A stretch of 64,000 bases of DNA from contig NC_087069.1 in assembly GCF_963678635.1 (NCBI RefSeq), forward strand, positions 17,024,660-17,088,659, written 5' to 3'. This DNA comes from Symsagittifera roscoffensis (taxonomy: Eukaryota > Xenacoelomorpha > Acoela > Convolutidae). The first letter of the stretch is position 1. Each line of letters begins with the position of its first letter. This document shows positions 20,701 to 29,282 of the stretch, piece after piece. The translations under genes were made by a program, and so were the position numbers. Under the pieces are notes generated by a model that saw only the letters and a program-made list of their open reading frames with translations, was not told the DNA's origin and did no database searches.

Positions 20701-23700
20701 AACATCGTCTAGATAGGTGATTGCGTTTTTCTTGAGTATTAGTGGTCTAAAAATTTTGCTCATAAAAGCTGAAAATGCTGCTGGTCCTATGGATATTCCA
20801 TAGAATAAGCGGTTGAATTCATATTGTTGGTTTCCGATAACAAATTGTGTTAAACGTCGTGATTGTTCATCTAGTGGCATTTGATTGTATGCACTATTCA
20901 TATCGGCGGTTGTGAAGTATTTGCCATTTATTTTTGTTAAAATAACTTGTATTGGTTCAATGGGCCAATTACATTTTGATTCATCTATGAGTGAATTGAG
21001 GTATCTAGCGTCGAGAACGATTTTTAATGATTCTCCTTTAGCTAGAATGATAACGGGGTTGATGTATGTGTTGCCTTTTGGTTGTTCTTCTTTTTTAACT
21101 GGTGATATAATATTGTACTGTTCTAAAATATCGAGTAATCTGTTTACTTTATCATGTAAGTGAATTGGTACTTTACTTGCTCTCTGTTTTTTGAAAACTG
21201 CGTCTGGTTTTAACGGGAGATGTAGTGATGAACTGATTTTTCCAACATCGAATTTTGATGTTGCATAGACTGATGAATATTTAATTAGCTGTTTGGCTAA
21301 TTTTTCGAATTCGTCTTGTGTTATTTGTGAATGTTGGAAATTAAACATTGTTAAAAATTTCTGTTGGTCTGCTGTGTAGTTACTTATGTTGAATGTAGGT
21401 TTGAAATATGGAATTTTTGTGAAATAATCCGTATTTCTGTTTTCGTTACTTATTATATTATTTATAGATAATTCTTCATTAAGAATTGTAGATTGGCAAA
21501 TATCTAGTAATTGGAGTATATTATTTACGCGATAGGCTTTTTCGTGTATTGGTGATATTGTAGCGTTGGTTTCACAATATCCTAAAAGTCCTAAAGGTAA
21601 TGTTACTTGGTAAGGTGTATTATTATAGACATGTAAGGAAATGATATCGGAATTCGAATTTTTCAAATATTTTATTGAAGAGATTGTGATTTTGAAAAAT
21701 TTATGAATAGGTTTGAATTCAAAATCTGACATATAAAATTTTTGTTTGTTTTGTTCTTTATCATATTGGTGAACTTGTTTGATTGAAAAATTATAGATGT
21801 TTCCTGATAGTGGTTTCAGGTGTTTTCTTTGTTGGTTAAATATCGGATAAAATTTTGAAAAGAATGGTGGTTGTTTATTTAATCTTTGAAAAAATGTTAA
21901 GGATGTTTCTTTTGTTTTTGTATATTTATCTTTGATTAATATTTTACTATTTAGTATGTTAATTGTTGGTATATACTTCGAAATAAATGGTATTCCAATG
22001 ATATTATATTTAATATCAGTGATATGAAATATTTGTTTAAATGGCTTATTTAAAATTTTGCTTTGCTCCATTGTTCTGGTAGGGAGGAGAAATAATTGGA
22101 TTTTTCCGTAGTTTATCAATGTTGATCCTTGTGCTGTTGCTAACTTACTGGAGGTTTCGAGAGGTGTTAGCTTTGGATGTAAAGTTTTTATTTCATTCCA
22201 TGTGGGAATGTTTATTATGTTTGATTCTGCTCCTGAATCAATTAAAAAATCTATTTCAAGGTCTGGTAGTTGAAATTCTTTATTTCTTGGGCTTTCTAAG
22301 AGAAATGGTATTGTCCAAATTTTTTCTTTGGGTTGTTCTTTTTGTATATTTTGATAAATGTGGTTTGTATTCAAGCATTTTGTTTTGGTATTTTTATTGG
22401 TTTGATTTGTAGTGTTTATCTCATTTGTTTCTTGCGTCGTTGGTGTGGAATTTATGGGTGTAGTGTAATTATTTTGAAGAAATTCTGATTGATTTTCATA
22501 TATATGTGATGGAAAGGGTTGTTCATATATGACAGATTCATAGTCATTTTCGACTTTTATCATATTGATAGCAAGAGTGTTTTCAGTATCACTTTCTGAA
22601 TCTGATGATGTACAGTTTATTTGATTGAGTTGTAACGTATCAGTTACTGTGTCATCAATACCTGGAGGGTCTGATGTTGTTTCTGGGTTAGCTTGTACTT
22701 GATTGATTTGTCTTTGATGTTTAGGTGTACTGCTTCTGTGACGATTATTAGAATTATTATAGTTATTATTATTCCTATGTGGTGATTGGGAATAATTTCT
22801 ATAACGATTATTATAACATGGGTGTCGATTTTGTGAATTATTTCGCGATCTGTTTTGGTAATTATTGTTTGGTCTGTTATAGTTCGATCTATTATATGAG
22901 TTATTTCTTGATCGATTATTCGGGTAATTCTGGTTTCGGTTGTTTGAATAACTTCTATTTCTATTATAGGAGTAGTTTCTATTCCTATTGTATGATGAAT
23001 TTCGTGATTGGTTGTTTGGATAGTAGTTATTTCTTGATTGGGAATTAGATCTAGAAACAAATCGTTGTGTATTTGAATTTGATCTGGAGTAGTTATTTCT
23101 ACTATTTGGTCTATTGTAGTGATTTTGTGATGGATTATACGTGTTTCTTCGTTCTGGTGATCTTCCTCTATAACTTGAGTTATATGGTGATTGATTTCTT
23201 GTATAATTTGTATTGTTCGGGAGTGGTTTTCCTGAACTGTTGTTGCTGTGAACTGTTTTGTTCGGTAGATTTTGATCTTTTTTCATGTATTGATAGAATG
23301 ATTTATTTGGTTCTTTGTATTTTTGAGGTTTATTTTGACTATCTTGCTGTTTTTGTCTACATTCGGAAATACTATGTCCGTATCGGCGGCAATAATTACA
23401 CCATTTTTTGAAAGATGGTTTGCCTTTAAAGTTCGGGTTCTTTTCGTAAATATTGAGTATTTCAGTGATTTTTTCAACGAGGTCTGTTTCTGATTCCTGT
23501 ATATTATTAATATTAGTGGAAGTCGTTTCAATTTTGTTAACGTATTGTAATTTCAGATTTTCCGTTTCTTCTAGTTTCATCGTGATTTCTGCTTGTTCTA
23601 ATTTGTCTACTAGTTTTCGAAAATCTAAATCGGGTTCTCGAATTGAAGAAGGATGGGATGCTCTCTTTTTTATTGCTATTTTCCTTAATTGTGGTGTTAA

Positions 23701-25923
23701 GGTCATCATTAAGATTTCTGTCATCTTTGTGTTTTTATAGTCATGTGTATTTAGTGAGTATGCTTTTCGAACTAGTGTTTCGATTCGTACTGCTATTTGC
23801 TTGATGGTTTCGTTTGGTAATCTACGAATTTCATTACATAAAACTCTTTGTTGTTGTTTGTTTCTTTCGGAGTCAAACATTTTTGAAAATTCTTGTGTAA
23901 ATCTTTTCCAGTTTGATTTTATTTCTAGAGGTAGTACTGAAAACCATTTTTGGGCTGCGCCATCTAAGGTTGTTTGTATCAACGCTGTGCGTCGATGTAT
24001 CCAGTTTTGATGTAGTGGCGTGTTAATTGGTTCAGGTCCTATGTTTAAAATCAAATTTGCTGTTACTGCATTTAAGTAATCTTCTACAGAGTATTCAGGG
24101 TCTGTTCCTGTGAAGACCATTAAAGGTTTATTTGATGTTATCGATGATCCACCCATAAGGTATGGATTCATTGTCATTTGTAATGATTCTGCTGCATTTG
24201 GCATTTGAGAAAAATTTGAAAGTTGGTTTCTTGTTATTTCATGTTGTTGAAGATAATATGGGAGTGGTATTTCATTTTGCATTTGTGATGGTTGATACGA
24301 GTGTGCAGTCATTGGATTTTGTTGTTGAATTGGTTGAAAAGATTGTGTATTAATTGGATTTTGTTGTTGAATTGGTTGTTGATGTTGTGCATCTATCGGT
24401 TGTGGAGAAAAATTTCTATGATTTGTACGTGTTTTCTGTATTCCTTGTCTACGATATTCTTGAGTATTTTGTGTAAATATATCTGGTTGTAAGAAGTCAT
24501 CATCTGAGGATAAATAATCCATTTGATAAGATGTCTGTTTTTTATTTTTATTTTGTTGAAAAAATGGGTAATTTTCACTGTGATCCTGTGGAGAATTTGT
24601 TTTGAAATTTATTGAATTAGATTGGGTCATTGGGTTATCCCAATTTCGAGATCTTGTATATTGGTTAAAATTTCTTTGTGGTTGATTATATGTTTTTGAT
24701 GGATGTGTATAATTATAATTATGGTCTGCAAAGTTGTTTCTAGTGAATATTTTGCGTGTTTTTGATGGTATTGTCATGGGTCTATATGTTTGGTAATCCA
24801 TATGTGAATATTTTGGAGCAACCGAAGGTTTAACGGTTGATTGTAAGGTTACCTGTGTTTGTGAAGGATTTGTATTTCTTGGTGTTGTTAAATTTGGGCG
24901 TATTGGTGAAATACTTTGTTGTGTAGTTGTTGTGTGTACAATTTCTTCATTTATGAAGTGTGATGGTGTCTGGATATCTTGTTGAGTAAGATTCCTAGTT
25001 CCATTGAGGTTTTCGTTGTGTATGACTGTAGAGTTTAAACTATTATTTTGTGTATCGGGTAAAAATGTATTATAGTTTAATGGTGTTGCATCAATTGTTA
25101 ATGGTATTACTCTTACGTAATCTCTTATGTAAGATATTGTACCTATTGCTTGACTTGAGATTGATTGTGGAAAGCTTATAAATGCGGGATGAGACCATTC
25201 GGGGTCCCAAACATAATCTGATTGTTCTGTGATAGCGGTATCATCGTTCGAATTTTGGGGTCTAAAATTTTTTCTTGCTTGTGCAATTAAATCAATATTG
25301 TGTGTGAAATAATCTATTATGAACCATGCCAAAATTTTTTGTAAATCGTGTTTGGTATGTTGTGAAACGTCGTCTTTCGTGAAATTTTCTTTAATGATGT
25401 TTAAATAACTAGAGAGTAGTGTGATTTCATGTCGTACTCTTAAATGTTTAGATGTTTCTGTCGGTGAGACATTTGTTAATGGGATTTCGTTTTCTAATAT
25501 CGAAATATAACTATATATTATTGCGAAAACTTCATTGGTGAAAATGGAGTTTGCTCTTTGTGAGTTATGGTATTGGATGTTTTTTATATATTCTGAAAAA
25601 ACTTTTGAAAATTCTAAATCAAGATTGTCTGTTTGAATAGTATATGTTCTATTATTATGGTTTGGGGAAGTGAATTCTATAGAGTAGATTCCATACTGCT
25701 GTGTTATGTTGCATATATCTTTTAGATAGTGATCTATGATTTGTCTTTTGATTTTTACATCGGGGAACTCTGTTTTACATGGACTGATTCCGGGTTCAAA
25801 TAAATTTACGAGTAAATTTTGACAAAATATGTGTTGTCCTCTATCAGTATCTGCGTCTACTATAAAAGGAAAGATTTCATCATCATCTGGAGTTTCGTCA
25901 CCTGGGGTGTGCGTTGAACTCAT
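17701..25923 (-). CDS. gag-pol: Gag-Pol polyprotein, 2740 aa, single uninterrupted frame
   Basis: ATG 25923. Residues 1 to about 230: helical domain of unknown family. 230-600: N/Q/P-rich linker. About 600-790: Ty3-type gag core (DGAAQKWFSVLP, then FTQEFSKMFD). Zinc knuckle C842-x2-C845-x4-H850-x4-C855. 885-1070: low-complexity N/R/S/Y region, probably RNA-binding. Protease DSGA at 1229. RT with YLDD at 1737-1740. RNase H Asp at 1886. Integrase zinc site H2249, H2256, C2286, C2289; catalytic D2321, D2381 and E2417 (D35E); then the GPY/F module (RKGPYQII) and a basic tail. All catalytic residues are present, so reverse transcription and integration functions look intact. Gag and Pol are fused without stop or shift. 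The start overlaps the upstream 155-aa ORF by 26 nt. Confidence 0.97.
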   Translation of the reverse strand: MSSTHTPGDETPDDDEIFPFIVDADTDRGQHIFCQNLLVNLFEPGISPCKTEFPDVKIKRQIIDHYLKDICNITQQYGIYSIEFTSPNHNNRTYTIQTDNLDLEFSKVFSEYIKNIQYHNSQRANSIFTNEVFAIIYSYISILENEIPLTNVSPTETSKHLRVRHEITLLSSYLNIIKENFTKDDVSQHTKHDLQKILAWFIIDYFTHNIDLIAQARKNFRPQNSNDDTAITEQSDYVWDPEWSHPAFISFPQSISSQAIGTISYIRDYVRVIPLTIDATPLNYNTFLPDTQNNSLNSTVIHNENLNGTRNLTQQDIQTPSHFINEEIVHTTTTQQSISPIRPNLTTPRNTNPSQTQVTLQSTVKPSVAPKYSHMDYQTYRPMTIPSKTRKIFTRNNFADHNYNYTHPSKTYNQPQRNFNQYTRSRNWDNPMTQSNSINFKTNSPQDHSENYPFFQQNKNKKQTSYQMDYLSSDDDFLQPDIFTQNTQEYRRQGIQKTRTNHRNFSPQPIDAQHQQPIQQQNPINTQSFQPIQQQNPMTAHSYQPSQMQNEIPLPYYLQQHEITRNQLSNFSQMPNAAESLQMTMNPYLMGGSSITSNKPLMVFTGTDPEYSVEDYLNAVTANLILNIGPEPINTPLHQNWIHRRTALIQTTLDGAAQKWFSVLPLEIKSNWKRFTQEFSKMFDSERNKQQQRVLCNEIRRLPNETIKQIAVRIETLVRKAYSLNTHDYKNTKMTEILMMTLTPQLRKIAIKKRASHPSSIREPDLDFRKLVDKLEQAEITMKLEETENLKLQYVNKIETTSTNINNIQESETDLVEKITEILNIYEKNPNFKGKPSFKKWCNYCRRYGHSISECRQKQQDSQNKPQKYKEPNKSFYQYMKKDQNLPNKTVHSNNSSGKPLPNNTNYTRNQSPYNSSYRGRSPERRNTYNPSQNHYNRPNSRNNYSRSNSNTQRFVSRSNSQSRNNYYPNNQSRNSSYNRNRNYSYNRNRSYSNNRNQNYPNNRSRNNSYNRSNYNRPNNNYQNRSRNNSQNRHPCYNNRYRNYSQSPHRNNNNYNNSNNRHRSSTPKHQRQINQVQANPETTSDPPGIDDTVTDTLQLNQINCTSSDSESDTENTLAINMIKVENDYESVIYEQPFPSHIYENQSEFLQNNYTTPINSTPTTQETNEINTTNQTNKNTKTKCLNTNHIYQNIQKEQPKEKIWTIPFLLESPRNKEFQLPDLEIDFLIDSGAESNIINIPTWNEIKTLHPKLTPLETSSKLATAQGSTLINYGKIQLFLLPTRTMEQSKILNKPFKQIFHITDIKYNIIGIPFISKYIPTINILNSKILIKDKYTKTKETSLTFFQRLNKQPPFFSKFYPIFNQQRKHLKPLSGNIYNFSIKQVHQYDKEQNKQKFYMSDFEFKPIHKFFKITISSIKYLKNSNSDIISLHVYNNTPYQVTLPLGLLGYCETNATISPIHEKAYRVNNILQLLDICQSTILNEELSINNIISNENRNTDYFTKIPYFKPTFNISNYTADQQKFLTMFNFQHSQITQDEFEKLAKQLIKYSSVYATSKFDVGKISSSLHLPLKPDAVFKKQRASKVPIHLHDKVNRLLDILEQYNIISPVKKEEQPKGNTYINPVIILAKGESLKIVLDARYLNSLIDESKCNWPIEPIQVILTKINGKYFTTADMNSAYNQMPLDEQSRRLTQFVIGNQQYEFNRLFYGISIGPAAFSAFMSKIFRPLILKKNAITYLDDVFMQSQTKDEMFSVLEKYHQILQNENLKAAPDKSHFFLTRVKFLGHNIERKTITPLKSRIDAIQKLQPPTNKKKIQEFLGMLNFLSKYVYKMQLYLRPFYNILRQQNNFEWNTEHQARFEEIKKLLTEQISNTIPDPDQPFYAMCDASNFGIGAALLQSHNGTNKMNLISANSRLFTQAELRLSTLMRECTAIIYTLTEYEFLILGSKHPTVLFTDHKPIIFLFTQKSNPNHRVYRFQLILMKFPNLHIVWTAGKNLALPDTLSRNTPPELLTRKTTVEIPKNIKFYLAENETSPRLECKYAVKTDIEQSQINNLQHFPLYLDCQNNHYEVDLLGTSTFKPIPYSQWIKSNTQQKRTKQHPPKKDHFPLIEKEDLTDKINLSGPQTNDSKYTINQVFDLHDPLDTIPLSKFEIENIFLPPTETITIPTLKQYQNLDPVIRQLKSWHKYKTKPIKADSTILGNKTLLRYFRKFNNTTINEKTDLLEYNLNESTVPCLPISMILIAFNISHTQNIKGHSGSEKTYSNFIQNFYFPNAPIWIKVLCNDCIVCQLNKPYPNQKQIAQKQDFKGQGLYFNHRISFDTKGPISPSSEGNSYIMVIVDAFTHYVALNPVPHCNAYYAYTTLYEHWIAKFGLPEILVTDNGTEFINNEIITLCHLYNIKHKPRTSHAPWTNGLVEGMNRSLQEYLRCIINGNDTKYTEWSADVKLFPLAYNSQITTTLGMSPYEMVFNQKPRKPIMFTANSHKNAQGYCQPTKDSICYNLPLHTHDEDHFHHPQILKLASGTHTEWILNRDKKHNEIYQKITKKLLQRQNINEQINSRFTPASDLKIGTFVLIPNFNTQKGISKKLQPLRKGPYQIIAKPTDVTYKITDSNKKEIVQHRNNLLPYYPKEYALRELTQLYSFTGLKIIQNEPHLKNTEQNDNPTENQNTKPTATKINTQNHKESPKQRKNRKMTEQIIPQEEIDKSEHRKTTRLRNQPRKNYKMFIPQSKILKKVEFKK

Positions 25924-26365
25924 TTTTCCGTTCGATGACTGTTAATATGTTATTATTAATGTGTCGAATTGGTTGATTCCAATTGTATAAATGTACTGGT
26001 TTGTGTTTGTACTGTTTTTTTATTCTTCTTTTTCCTCTTTGTGATGAATTTGAAGTTGTTTCTGAGTCAGAAAAATATAATTGATCGTGAAGTGGGTAAT
26101 TTTTATCTATTGATTCTTTTAGTTTGTAAAGTTCGTCTAAACTGTTGGTTTCTGATTCTGAAAATGCGTTTCGATTTTTTGAAAATCTTTTTCGTGTTAT
26201 TTGTCTTTGTTTAGTTATTATTTTTCTCTTTAGTGTTTGTCGTTTTGTTCGAATGTATCCAACTGTTTGTGTATGAGGTGTGATTACAAGGTCGTATTTT
26301 TTGTTATCTATTTCACAATTGTGTAAAATGATTGTTTGTTTATTTCCTAGGTTTTTAAATGACAT
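25898..26365 (-). CDS. 155-aa basic ORF upstream of Gag-Pol
   Basis: Frame from ATG 26365 to a stop at 25900-25898, overlapping the Gag-Pol start by 26 nt in another frame. Residues about 38-65 are strongly basic (RTKRQTLKRKIITKQRQITR), followed by an acidic, Ser-rich patch (SESETNSLDEL) and a second basic patch (RGKRRIKKQYKHKP). No membrane segment. The arginine/lysine-rich parts suggest a nucleic-acid-binding or nuclear accessory protein. Family not recognised. Since it precedes Gag-Pol on the same RNA, Gag-Pol translation would need leaky scanning, reinitiation or a spliced leader. Confidence 0.7.
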   Translation of the reverse strand: MSFKNLGNKQTIILHNCEIDNKKYDLVITPHTQTVGYIRTKRQTLKRKIITKQRQITRKRFSKNRNAFSESETNSLDELYKLKESIDKNYPLHDQLYFSDSETTSNSSQRGKRRIKKQYKHKPVHLYNWNQPIRHINNNILTVIERKNEFNAHPR

Positions 26366-26878
26366 AAGGTTTAGGATGACGGATGCAAAAGGTTGTTAAA
26401 TGATTTCTATTTTCCTAAACTGTTAGTTCTTACGATTTTTTGGTTAGCTTAACCTGGGTCTATTTGTTCAGGGTTGGAGAGAAAAGTATATCGATTCCGA
26501 AGAATGATTTTTACTTTCTCGTGACTAGTATAAGCTAAGGTGTTAACTTACTTAATCTTACTTAGGGGTAGTGATTGTGTTCAAGGGTTGGAGAATAGTA
26601 AATCGATCCACAAGGTTCAGGTATAATTAGAACGCGAGTAGTTCGTTAGATACTATTTTAAACTTACTAAGTCTAAGATTTATCCTGGGTCTGGTAAGAG
26701 GGGGGGTCAAGTGAAGGATGATTAACCGAAGTTCTTCACTGTTTATCCTAATTTGAATGATTAGTTTTGTTTAAAAATTTCTATTAGTCTTGGGTCTTTA
26801 GAAAGGGTTGGGTAGTGAATCGACGTTTGAGGTCGTTAGACACTAATTAAGTGGGTGGGGGAGAACAAAGTTGTTCTG

Positions 26879-26909
26879 TTTGATCCAAGGATAAGCCTTC
26901 ATGATCAAA
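26879..26909 (-). promoter_or_regulatory. Leader hairpin 1
   Basis: TTTGATC...GATCAAA outer stem and AAGG...CCTT inner stem around ATAAG. It shares its core with leader hairpin 2. Candidate packaging or dimerisation stem-loop. Confidence 0.45.
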
Positions 26910-26940
26910 TTTGAAATTTAATTAAGTAGAAAATGATTTA

Positions 26941-26967
26941 AGATCCAAGGATAAGCCTTGATGATCT
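26941..26967 (-). promoter_or_regulatory. Leader hairpin 2
   Basis: AGATC...GATCT outer stem and AAGG...CCTT inner stem around the same ATAAG loop as hairpin 1, 32 bases further along. Confidence 0.45.
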
Positions 26968-27296
26968 GGTTTTAAAATTAAGTGACTTTAAGTTTTAATA
27001 AAACTTTAGATGTGTGTAAAGGAAAGATTTAGTGTTTTGATGATATTAGTGAGTTGATGATTGCTGTTATGTTTTAGGTGATGAAGCTGGAACAACAAGA
27101 TGATTTATGATTACTAACCATTTATTGTCATGCTACTAATTTTTATTTTTATTTTCCAATAAATATTTTTCAAACATGTTTTGTATAATACTGCAGAGTT
27201 TTAGGAAAACGATCTTAGATCTTTTTATCAATCGTTATTGTATAATATTAATTTTGTTTAGCGCCTGAAATGATTTTGAAGATTAACTTCAAGGTT

Positions 27297-27530
27297 TTAT
27301 GTTTGCAAATGGAAATCTAAATTCATTGCAAGTAGTATTCGAAATATAAAAGTTTGTTCTGGCTTTTGCCGAACTATCATATAACTATACGGCAAGTTTC
27401 TACTTTGTCGTATGTCGTCTTTGGTTCGATGTCTTCTTCCAATTCCGGGTAGTTCTATTATGGTTCGGAATATTGGCTCTGATCTATTGAGTCGGAGAGA
27501 CATTTCAATTAAATTATTGTCGTATAACAT
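27297..27530 (-). CDS. 77-aa leader ORF
   Basis: Starts at ATG 27530, only 89 bases inside the 5' LTR, so it is the first long ORF on a full-length RNA. It has an arginine-rich middle (GIGRRHRTKDDIRQSR) and a hydrophobic end (FIFRILLAMNLDF). It could be a small regulatory protein, a first exon spliced to a downstream frame, or an upstream ORF that controls translation. No family is recognised; chance cannot be excluded at this length. Confidence 0.4.
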   Translation of the reverse strand: MLYDNNLIEMSLRLNRSEPIFRTIIELPGIGRRHRTKDDIRQSRNLPYSYMIVRQKPEQTFIFRILLAMNLDFHLQT

Positions 27531-27598
27531 TTTTTAAATGTTTTTGTCTAATTTCTAATCTAATTTTGGTTAATTCTAATCTAGTAAGGTCTTGTTCG

Positions 27599-27616
27599 AG
27601 ACTTATGGTCGCACCA
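27599..27616 (-). other. Primer-binding site
   Basis: Two bases (TC in element orientation) after the 5' LTR the - strand reads TGGTGCGACCATAAG. The TGG start, complementary to the CCA end of a tRNA, and the spacing are diagnostic of a PBS. It implies a tRNA ending GGTCGCACCA. I could not assign the amino acid. Confidence 0.8.
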
Positions 27617-27618
27617 GA

Positions 27619-28026
27619 TGAGTTAGGACCGAAGTGTAACTCATAGAGTAATTTCGGATAGGGTACACCGTCTGCTCGTCACGCTATCTTATTTTCGGCC
27701 GGATAGATTCGTGCAACTTCTTAGTCTAATACCGATCCTAATCTTACTCTTATACTATCTAGTCTCAGGTTGTTTAACTAGTCTCTGCTAGGCTCAATAG
27801 ATCTAGGGTATACTGGTTTATTGCGGCTGCTGAAGTGCTCGGGAGAGTCCAACTAATTTCTAAGTTAAATTCAAATCTCTCTGGTGCTGAAATTACAAGT
27901 AACTTCAGCACTTACAAATAAGTGGGTTGTTAGTTAGATGGATCATGATTGGTTAATATTAAATACTTTACATTGGTAAAACATTTAATTTATCCAATCA
28001 TAAAATGTAGTTTAGATCAGGTTCCA
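27619..28026 (-). repeat. 5' LTR of the giant element
   Basis: 408 bp, TG...CA, the partner of 9176-9583 with one substitution at 27775. In element orientation it should contain the promoter. AT-rich TATTTAATATT and paired CCAAT boxes lie in its first 90 bases (about 27940-28005), and the poly(A) hexamer is at 27822-27817. Confidence 0.95.
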
Positions 28027-28030
28027 CAAA
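28027..28030. other. Target site duplication (right), CAAA
   Basis: CAAA directly after the right LTR matches 9172-9175. Confidence 0.85.
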
Positions 28031-28367
28031 ACTATATCGGTAAATACTTTCAATAATTTTTTCTGATATGATACTTTCAATGACATTTTTCTTTCATGAT
28101 ACTTTCAATGAAAATTTAATTTTGTTATTTTTCATCGAAAATCACCTTTTTGTATTCTAGAAAAAGTTAATAATTAGGGCTAATTTTTCCCTCAAAAAAC
28201 CTCCCAACGCACAAGGGAGGTGTAAACAACCTGTACAAGATTATAATATGTACTTTATAAAAACATCTGAGGAAACGTATTTTTTTTTCTAAAAGTTGTC
28301 TTTGGAAGTTGTCTACAAATAGAAATATTCTTTTGATTTCAAAATAATTAGTAAATCCAAGAAAAAA

Positions 28368-28720
28368 TGGTCCTCAAAAAATCCAGTAGGTCCTCAAATT
28401 GGCCATTTGAAATTTTTTGCAACCTTTTTAAGGACCAAATTCTTTGTCAACCAAATTATTTTTCTGAGCTTTCCCAAATCAATATAGAGACTCTAGTTTT
28501 ACCAAATCAGCGCCACAGGCAAATTTTTGAAAAAAAATCAGGCAAAAACAGGCATTTTAAGGCACTTTTTGGAAAGTGTTGACAAAAAAAATTATTTTAG
28601 AAAGTTTTAGAAAAACCCTCTTTAGAAAGACTTAAGGGTCAATCAGCCAAGTATAGGCAACTTCAAATAAAGGGGGACCCATTGGGTCGGCAGGGGTTTG
28701 AATCCCTGAGGGGAAGGGGC
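28368..28720. repeat. Dispersed repeat R1 (GGGTCGGCAGGGG end)
   Basis: Shares with 39670-40078 the same series of blocks: an AGCGCC(A/G)CA(G/A)GC-like block, GGCACTTTTTG, TTGACAAAAAA, then GACCC(A/T)TTGGGTCGGCAGGGG and GAATCCCTGAGGGG. No coding potential. Probably a non-autonomous transposon family or SINE-like repeat sitting upstream of a plastin exon. Confidence 0.55.
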
Positions 28721-28961
28721 GAAAGCCCACTCCCATTTACCCCGCTACTATGGTTGTGGGGTGAAAAAAATGAGGTGCTATTGAGAAAAGGGGGTTCAAT
28801 TGACTTGAAAGGGTAGAGGGCTCTTCTTCATTATACCCGCACCAATTTTCATGAATACAAACAGCTTTTAATGGATCATCGTTGAAAAAAATTGATGAGA
28901 AAGAGCTTGAAAAGTATTTTGAGAAAGAATCTGAATTTGTGAATTATTTGTTTTATTCCAG

Positions 28962-29048
28962 GACTCAGAGGCCTATGCCCACTTGCTGGATCAAATTGCA
29001 CCCAAAGAGAAGAAATCAGAGATGGCGTCACCTCAGACTGTCATGTGT
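28962..29048 (+). CDS. Fim: Plastin/fimbrin exon (CH2 part 1)
   Basis: Acceptor TTTTATTCCAG ends at 28961 and donor GTAAGT starts at 29049. The 29 codons are in phase 0: DSEAYAHLLDQIAPKEKK, then a short variable loop. This matches the second calponin-homology domain of plastin/fimbrin, an actin-bundling protein of the cytosol. It is the first plastin exon recognised in the window; the EF-hand and CH1 exons were not found to the left and presumably lie beyond the giant retroelement. Confidence 0.85.
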
Positions 29049-29282
29049 GTAAGTCAACTACAGTCATGTTAAAAGAATCTCCTTTTCTTTCTGCTTGAAA
29101 CCCACGATTGACCAAAGATGATCAAACAAAGATGGAAATCAGGGATGCAATTTTTTTGTAAAAACTTTGGAAATAATAACCAAATTTTTCCTTTCTTGAA
29201 AATTTTTTCATTTATCATAACCAAACCAACGAAAAGTCATGAATTGGCCAAACTTACAAAGCCCTGTTCCCGCTTGTTGAAT

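Larger units (their letters stand above)
26366..27618 (-). promoter_or_regulatory. Leader of the giant element (5' LTR to first main ORF)
   Basis: A 1.25-kb leader with several repeated and foldable motifs. GATCCAAGGATAAGCCTT appears twice, each in a hairpin (26879-26909, 26941-26967). AGAACAA/TTGTTCT forms a 7-bp stem at about 26862-26877. A GGGTTGGAGA-like motif occurs about every 120-220 bases (near 26471, 26584 and 26804). Long structured leaders carry packaging and dimerisation signals in retroviruses; that role here is inference. A 77-aa ORF lies inside. Confidence 0.5.
9176..28026 (-). mobile_element. Giant complete LTR retroelement (18,851 bp), Ty3/gypsy-type, retrovirus-like
   Basis: Two 408-bp direct repeats (9176-9583 and 27619-28026), each TG...CA, enclose a - strand coding region with PBS, Gag-Pol, envelope-like gene and accessory ORFs. 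The repeats differ only at 9332 (g) versus 27775 (t). The flanks carry a CAAA duplication. Domain order protease-RT-RNase H-integrase and the GPY/F module after integrase place it with Ty3/gypsy. Its length is about twice that of usual vertebrate retroviruses and most gypsy elements. All main ORFs are intact, which together with near-identical LTRs indicates a very recent insertion. Confidence 0.96.

Noticed and set aside
18500..25900. Many + strand open frames of 60-140 codons inside the giant element
   Set aside because: They are antisense shadows of Gag-Pol, caused by its low G content, and lack any domain.
26879..26967. Short repeats in the leader as a CRISPR-like array
   Set aside because: Only two units, each a hairpin, in a eukaryotic retroelement leader.
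28685..28715. B-box-like GGTTTGAATCCC as a tRNA gene
   Set aside because: No A box at the right distance and no cloverleaf; it belongs to dispersed repeat R1.
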